Of a stretch of 64,000 nucleotides of DNA, positions 59,255-64,000 are shown one piece after another. This stretch comes from Mauremys mutica (lineage: Eukaryota; Chordata; Testudines; Geoemydidae). The stretch covers positions 18,447,105-18,511,104 of the forward strand of contig NC_059081.1 of assembly GCF_020497125.1 (NCBI RefSeq), written 5' to 3'. Position numbers and translations under genes: made by a program. How positions within the stretch are numbered: the stretch's first letter is position 1; the number at the start of each line of letters is the position of its first letter. The notes below the pieces were generated by a model. It made no database searches. It was not told where the DNA came from and worked only from the letters and a program-made list of their open reading frames with translations.

Positions 59255-59564
59255 TATTTAATACTGGTTCACCCAATGCTGGTGCAATTTCTTGATTTCA
59301 GTTATTCTTAAAAAGTTTCTATAAGCTTAGAGGAAACAATTTTTTTATTTGCTTATATATGGCATGAATAAATACAGATTTACAGATTCTACCGTGCAAA
59401 TGTATCGTCTTATACGACAGGGATATACATGTATGCAGATCATGCCTCAAAAGATATGCAAAAGTTTCACAAATAGAGGGGGGGCACCGAAGAGCTCCTT
59501 GGGCCCCACAGGCAAGTTCACACAGTATAGCCAGGGGGTGGTGGGAGGACTTCCCTTAGAACCT

Positions 59565-59835
59565 TTCACCTATTAGATAGGGTACTCACCCAGGATGTGG
59601 AGACTTCCTGGTTTAAGTCCCCACCTCTCCTGAGATAAGAAGGGATTTGAACTGGGATCGGATACCTCTTAGGTGAGTATAGGGTGACCAGATAGAAAGT
59701 ATGAAAAATCAGGACAGAGGGTGGGGGTAATAGGCGCCCCATAAGAAAAAGCCCCGACTATCAGGACTGTCCCTATAAAATCGGGACATCTGGTCACCCT
59801 AGGTGAGTACGCTAACCACTGATCTGAGATATATT
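59565..59835. repeat. palindromic tRNA-like dispersed repeat, interrupted
   Basis: GGGTACTCACCCAGGATGTGG and CTGGTTTAAGTCCCC on the left are mirrored by GGGATTTGAACTGGGATCGG and AGGTGAGTACGCTAACCAC on the right. It is interrupted by the MITE at 59680-59801. GTTTAAGTCC-like phrases recall a B box, but there is no intact tRNA. Confidence 0.6.
59680..59801. mobile_element. hAT-type MITE, 122 bp (second copy)
   Basis: The ends TAGGGTGACCAGAT and ATCTGGTCACCCTA. Perfect 8-bp duplications GGTGAGTA at 59672-59679 and 59802-59809. Same family and length as 46411-46532. Confidence 0.92.
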
Positions 59836-59924
59836 CTCATAGCGGTCTCTCTCAATCTCTCCTACTGAAGTTGTTCCACTTTAATTAAACAACTGAATAA
59901 TTATTAATTGGGCCAATGAACTGT

Positions 59925-60066
59925 GTAGCCTAGTGGCTAGGCACTCACCTGAGAAACGGCTGATCCCTTTTCAAATCCCTTTCTTCTCCTCATGAGGGTG
60001 GGGGGTCTTGACCTGGGGGTCTCCCATATCCTCAGTGAATATCCTATCCACTAGGCTAAAGGTTAT
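59925..60066. repeat. palindromic tRNA-like dispersed repeat (second copy)
   Basis: AGCCTAGTGGCTAGGCACTC at the left and ATCCTATCCACTAGGCTAAA at the right are inverted. Same family as 59565-59835. Confidence 0.6.
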
Positions 60067-60582
60067 AAGAGAGGTGCTTCACCTTCCATCCCCAGCCAGC
60101 CATTTTGTTTTGGGCTCCTACATGCAACTTAGGTGGCCTAACACCTATCTTCCCCCGTTCCTCAATCACAAGCAGAGCAAAGCGCCTCCCTGCAGTCTGG
60201 ATTTAGGCATTTATCTCTGAGAGAGGGGTGGGTCTTAGAACACTCCCCTCTAATTGGCATCTCCCACTGGCTGGCTTAGGTGGCTGCCTGCCTAATATGC
60301 TAGCGTTGTGGCTTTGTGTATTGCATTCTCAGGTACCTATCTCTTCCTATTCATTGTAGGGGGAATCTTGGCACCTAACTCAGGCTTTGTGGATCGCGGT
60401 GTTGTTCCTGTGAATTTCTAGGCTCCTCAGAGTTAGGCTCAAGATGCTCAGCATTGCAAGACCCAAGGGCACGTCTATACTACAAAATTAAGTTGACTTA
60501 AGTCAGTGTACAGCCACTGCAGTAATTAAAGCAGTGTTTCACAGTCACACTATGCTCCTTCTGTTGGCAGTGTGCGTCCTCA

Positions 60583-60767
60583 CCGGGGGCCAGAGGCCAG
60601 GCTTGGGGCGTGTGTGTGTGTGTGTGTGTCACATGCCCTCACCCAGAGTTGCTGCTTGGCTTGTACTGAGCATGCTCACACAGGCTGAGCATGCTCAGTA
60701 ACATCTACTGCAGCCACTGCCCTTACTCTACCCCCTCACTATTGGCAAGTATGTCTCATCTCTGCCA
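60583..60767 (+). repeat. dispersed repeat shared with 29617
   Basis: The TTGCTGCTTGGCTTGTACTG and CTGAGCATGCTCAG blocks align to 29617-29755; the whole runs to CATCTCTGCC. It contains a (GT)n run near 60610. Boundaries are approximate. Confidence 0.6.
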
Positions 60768-61338
60768 GGAGCACTTCCACTAATTTAACTGCATAGGGCA
60801 TTGTGAGGCATTGACAGATCTGTCAGTCTTAGGGCTGGGGAGCTCCAGGTGTGAGTCCTGCGGGGGGTTGTCAGTCAACAGGCGATGTAAGTAACACAGT
60901 GTCCTCACCCTAACTACATTGACTTAAGCGCTACGCCTCTCGCGGAGGTGGAGTTCTGAAGTGGGTGTATTGGGTGACTTACATTGGTGGGAGCTACATT
61001 TTAGTGTCGATGTTTGCAGATTTCAGAGTAGCAGCCATGTTAGTCTGTATCTGCAAAAAGAACAGGAGTACTTGTGGCACCTTAAAGACTAACAAATTTA
61101 TTTTAGCATGAGCTTTCGTGAGCTGCAGCTCACTTCTTCGGATGCATAGAATGGAACACACAGACAGGGGATATTTATACATACAGAGAACATGAAAAGG
61201 TGGAAGTATGCATACCAACAGGCAGAGTCTAATCAATTGAGATGAGCTATCGTCAGCAGGAGGAAAAAAAACTTTTTGAAGTGATAATTAAGATGGCCCA
61301 TAGAAGGTGTGAGGAGAACTTAACATAGGGAAATAGAT

Positions 61339-61899
61339 TCAATTGGTGTAATGACCCAACCATTCCCAGTCTTTGTTTAGACCACAGTTAATAGTATCTA
61401 GTTTGCATATTAATTCAAGTTCAGCAGTTTCTCTTTGGAGTCTGTTTTTGAAGTTTTTTTGTTGCAAAATTGCCACCTTCAAGTCTGTCACTGAGTGGTT
61501 AGAGAGGTTGAAGTGTTCTCCCACTGGTTTTTGAATGTTATGATTCCTGATGTCAGATTTGTGTCCATTTATTCTTTTGCATAGAGACTGTCCGGTTTGG
61601 CCAATGTACATGGCAGAGGGGCATTGCTGGCACATGATGGCATATATCACGTTGGTAGATGTGCAGGTGTACGAGCCCCTGATGGCGTGTCTGATGTGAT
61701 TAGGTCCTATGATGGTGTCACTTGAATGGATATGTGGACAGAGCTGGCATCGGGCTGGACAGAGCTGGCATCCTTGCAACAAAGCCCGATGCCTATGGGC
61801 TTGGCTACACTTACAAATTTGCAGCGCTGCAGCAGGGTGTGAAAACACACCCTCTGCAGCGCTGCAAATTGCGGCGCTACAAAGCGCCAGTGTAGTCAA
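61339..61899 (-). pseudogene. GIY-YIG endonuclease domain of a Penelope-like element
   Basis: A 186-codon frame. Residues from about 35 onward belong to the element; the first 34 come from the inserted MITE. Landmarks: Cys-x-x-Cys pairs at 44-47 and 51-54 (CQLCPARCQLCP), the second created by an in-frame 21-bp tandem duplication (61736-61772); VIYA at 84-87 (GIY part); MYIGQT at 97-102 (YIG part); R109; E128 in GEHFN. The spacing fits a GIY-YIG nuclease, which nicks DNA in Penelope-type retrotransposition. It ends at a stop before the 3' UTR. The reverse transcriptase that normally precedes this domain is absent, so the element cannot be autonomous. The domain itself has no stop or shift. Confidence 0.85.
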
Positions 61900-62071
61900 A
61901 GCCCCAGCGCTGGGAGCGCGGCTCCCAGCGCTGTCCGTTATTCCCCACAGGGAGGTGAAGTACGGACAGCGCTGGGAGAGTTTTCTCCCAGCGCTGGCGC
62001 TTTGACTACACTTAGCGCTTCAAAGCGCTGCCGCGGCAGCGCTTTGAAATGCAAGTGTAGCCAAAGCCTTA
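61796..62071. mobile_element. MITE nested in Penelope-like element
   Basis: Starts GGGCTTGGCTACACTTAC and ends CAAGTGTAGCCAAAGCC, inverted termini of about 17 bp. The interior is a string of GCGCTG-rich inverted segments, so it is highly self-complementary. No clear target duplication. It sits exactly between the coding part and the right inverted arm. Confidence 0.75.
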
Positions 62072-62353
62072 GTTAAGTTCTCCTCACACCTTCTATGGGC
62101 CATCTTAATTATCACTTCAAAAAGTTTTTTTTCCTCCTGCTGACGATAGCTCATCTCAATTGATTAGACTCTGCCTGTTGGTATGCATACTTCCACCTTT
62201 TCATGTTCTCTGTATGTATAAATATCCCCTGTCTGTGTGTTCCATTCTATGCATCCGAAGAAGTGAGCTGCAGCTCACGAAAGCTGATGTTTGCAGAGTT
62301 ATGTTAACGTAAGCTACCTTACTTTGAACTAACTCTGTAGAGTAGACCAGGCC

Positions 62354-62559
62354 TAAATTGCTTTGAGGATCCCACCCTTTATGTTATCCTTTACACCAGT
62401 GAATAGTGAGTGTGAAATGATACCTCATCAGGATGGTGCACGCACGTTGTACTGGTGCAAATGAATTCACAAGGGACAGAGCAATGCGGAATCTAGCCCT
62501 TTGAATATGTCAAGTATCTATGAAAATGAGTGAAGCTAGTGGACAGAGTGCATTTGGAA
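62354..62559. other. spacer between repeats
   Basis: No feature recognised. Confidence 0.5.
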
Positions 62560-62990
62560 ATCAGGAAAGTACTTTCCTATTACGCTGTCCCATAAAGGAT
62601 ATTGCAGAACTAGAAGGAGTTCAGAGAAGTCTGATGAAAATTATCAAGGTTGTGGAAGAGAGATTGAAAAGGCTAGGATGGTTTACTTTAGAAAGGAGAT
62701 GAATAAGAGAGGACTTGATAAGCCTATAAAATAATGAATGTTCTAGAAAAGGTAAATCAGGAACGTCTTTTCTCCTTGTCTCATAACACAAGAACAAGGG
62801 GACATTGATTGAAATTAAAAGGTGGAACATTCAAAACCTGTAAAAGGAAATACTCTTTCAATGTGATTAAACTAAGAAACTCTGCCACAGGAAGCTGTTG
62901 CGGCTAAGAACTGAACAGGATTGAATAAGGGATTGAAAATTTATATGGATATGAAAAACAGTGAGAGTTATGATACTTTGTAATAAAAAA
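62560..62990 (+). repeat. old CR1/L3-type LINE fragment
   Basis: The plus frame 62520-62702 includes ELEGVQRSLMKIIK and RLGWFTLERR, equivalent to the VQRRATKM...LEKRRLRGD region of CR1 ORF2. The non-coding part that follows (CAAGGGGACATTGATTG ... TGCCACAGGAAGCTGTTG) fits the tail of an old CR1/L3 element. Opposite orientation to the three young CR1 copies. Confidence 0.7.
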
Positions 62991-63052
62991 TTGTGGATGG
63001 GATTTTAAACCTCATGCTTTCAGGGCTCAAACTGATTTATTTCTAACTTAGG

Positions 63053-63335
63053 CTTGGTCTACACTAGTAATTTATGTCAGTACAACTACATTGCTCAGGG
63101 ATGTAGAAAATCTACATCCCTGAGTGATGCTGTTAGGTTGGTATAAGTCCTGGTGTACATAGCGCTATGTCGATGGGAGAGCTTCTCCCACAGACATATC
63201 TACAGCCTCTCTGGGAGGTGGAATTCCTACGTGGGTGGGAGAAGCAGCCCTCCTGTCAGCGTAGGTAGTGTCTTCCCTGAAGTGCTGCATCAGTGCAGCT
63301 GTGCAGCTGCAACATGTTAAGTGAAGACAAGTCCT
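63053..63335. repeat. MITE
   Basis: Starts GGCTTGGTCTACACTAG and ends GTGAAGACAAGTCC. Internal inverted ATCTACATCCCTGAG / CTCAGGGATGTAGA segments. Same broad group as 20482 and 20793. Confidence 0.7.
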
Positions 63336-63566
63336 TATAGAGATCAGGTTGAGACCTAAAGAGGCGGGTAGCTGTCTCCACATCTGCCTTCCATAGAAGC
63401 ATCTGATTCTGGTCGCTGTGAGAGACAGGGTCCTGGACCTCGAGTCTGATCCAGTATGGCAATTCCTGCATTCCCCTCTTGTGGCATAAGAAAAAGTATA
63501 TTAATTTTGACAAAGGAGGGCCTGTGGTAGTGCTTGTAGCACAGGATTGAGGTCAGTTGGGACTCC

Positions 63567-63690
63567 AGGTATTATTCCTGGCTTTATCACTGTCTTGCCA
63601 TGTGATCTAAGGCAAATAATTTAATACCCCTTTGCATCAACTTATTCATATGTACCAGGAAGATAATACCTACCTCACAGGTTATGCTGG
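63567..63690 (+). repeat. MIR-type SINE, degenerate
   Basis: TGCCATGTGATCTAAGGCAA, ATAATTTAATACCCCTTTGC and ATAATACCTACCTCACAGG follow MIR order. Confidence 0.6.
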
Positions 63691-64000
63691 TGTAACTTCA
63701 TTGACTTCAGTCAACTATTCCTGATTTAGCCTGGTGTAAGTGAGAGGAGATTTAGGCCCTTGATGCCTTTGCATAAAGGCTGACTGGCTGGAATCCCCAT
63801 GGGGAGTACAGTCCTTGCTCCCTTCCAGCACTCCCAAAGGTACTCTGTACCCGCAAGGGGCTGGGGTGCTGCCTGTGGAATTAGGGAGTATACTGCACAC
63901 CATGGTGTGTGCTGCTGGGGAGTCCCTCAGAGGAATTCTGTCCAAGCCAGACACACTCTGTTTGAGGGTTCACACTGCTGTGCAGCTCCTCTAATACCCA
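63691..64000. other. intergenic end of window
   Basis: One copy of the 'gatttaggccc' palindromic repeat at about 63690-63760; nothing else recognised. Confidence 0.45.

Larger units (their letters stand above)
58551..59530 (+). mobile_element. hAT transposon remnant
   Basis: The left end CAGGGCTGGATTTAGGGGC begins the element. Degenerate transposase sequence follows from about 58750. The right end near 59475-59530 (GGGGGGGCACCGAAGAGC ... TTGGGCCCCACAGG) is uncertain and no target duplication was found. Only the C-terminal part of the protein is recognisable. Confidence 0.65.
61021..62285 (-). mobile_element. Penelope-like element with inverted arms
   Basis: Perfect 12-bp target duplications GATGTTTGCAGA lie at 61009-61020 and 62286-62297. 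The 3' end is at 61021 (tail, read on minus, ACAGACTAACATGGCTGC). The GIY-YIG coding region is at 61339-61795. Inverted arms 61111-61324 and 62072-62285, 214 bp each, are identical as far as I can read. The reverse transcriptase is absent, so the copy is 5'-truncated with an inverted copy of its own 3' region at the 5' end. A MITE (61796-62071) lies between the coding region and the right arm. Penelope-like elements are known to combine a reverse transcriptase with a GIY-YIG endonuclease. Confidence 0.9.
60475..62353. repeat. MITE host of nested insertions
   Basis: Starts GGGCACGTCTATACTACAAA and ends GAGTAGACCAGGCC, with internal CGCTACGCCTCTCGCGGAGG. Its body is interrupted by a repeat at about 60583-60767 and by the Penelope-like element at 61021-62285. 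Without these it would be about 430 bp. Confidence 0.65.

Overview
The window is vertebrate nuclear DNA, most likely from a hidden-necked (cryptodiran) turtle. It has introns and a CpG island, CR1 LINEs ending in the (ATTCTATG)-type tail, a tRNA-derived SINE with the A and B boxes of the tortoise Cry type, and many short DNA transposons and foldback repeats of kinds I associate with turtle genomes. The species call is an inference from repeat content and was not tested by alignment. There is no bacterial or organellar gene organisation.

One protein-coding gene is visible: CXCR4, the chemokine receptor for CXCL12, on the minus strand. Its CpG-island promoter is at about 39.9 kb, a 12-codon first coding exon at 39784-39819, a 2.37-kb intron, and a second exon with the other 354 codons at 36349-37413. 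The 3' UTR runs to an AATAAA at 35805-35810. The receptor looks intact and functional. Its N-terminus differs from mammals: exon 1 codes for more residues, only one candidate sulfotyrosine remains, and the second extracellular loop lacks the human glycosylation sequon.

The rest is intergenic sequence and transposable elements. From 0.6 to 12.3 kb there are a foldback repeat, three CR1 pieces, a tRNA-type SINE and degenerate MITEs. From 18 to 32 kb there are hAT-type elements with 8-bp target duplications (one nested in its own family), a GC-rich composite with two tandem arrays, and a mariner-like element that split a foldback repeat. From 40 to 52 kb there are a small element with a 12-bp duplication, a Cry-type SINE, a 122-bp MITE, and a CR1 carrying two hAT insertions. 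From 52.5 to 55.5 kb there is a decayed LTR retrotransposon whose gag resembles the SCAN-type gag, broken by a hAT remnant and flanked by an LTR-like block. From 58.5 to 63.3 kb there is a hAT transposase remnant, a second 122-bp MITE, and a stack of nested insertions around a Penelope-like element.

The most interesting structure is that Penelope-like insertion (61021-62285). It encodes a GIY-YIG endonuclease domain, is bounded by 12-bp target duplications, and carries 214-bp inverted arms that I read as identical. Three more loci (627-732, 22425-22775 and 37842-38126, the last inside the CXCR4 intron) show the same plan: a 3' tail preceded by an inverted copy of the adjoining sequence. Long intervals without a recognised feature are listed explicitly.
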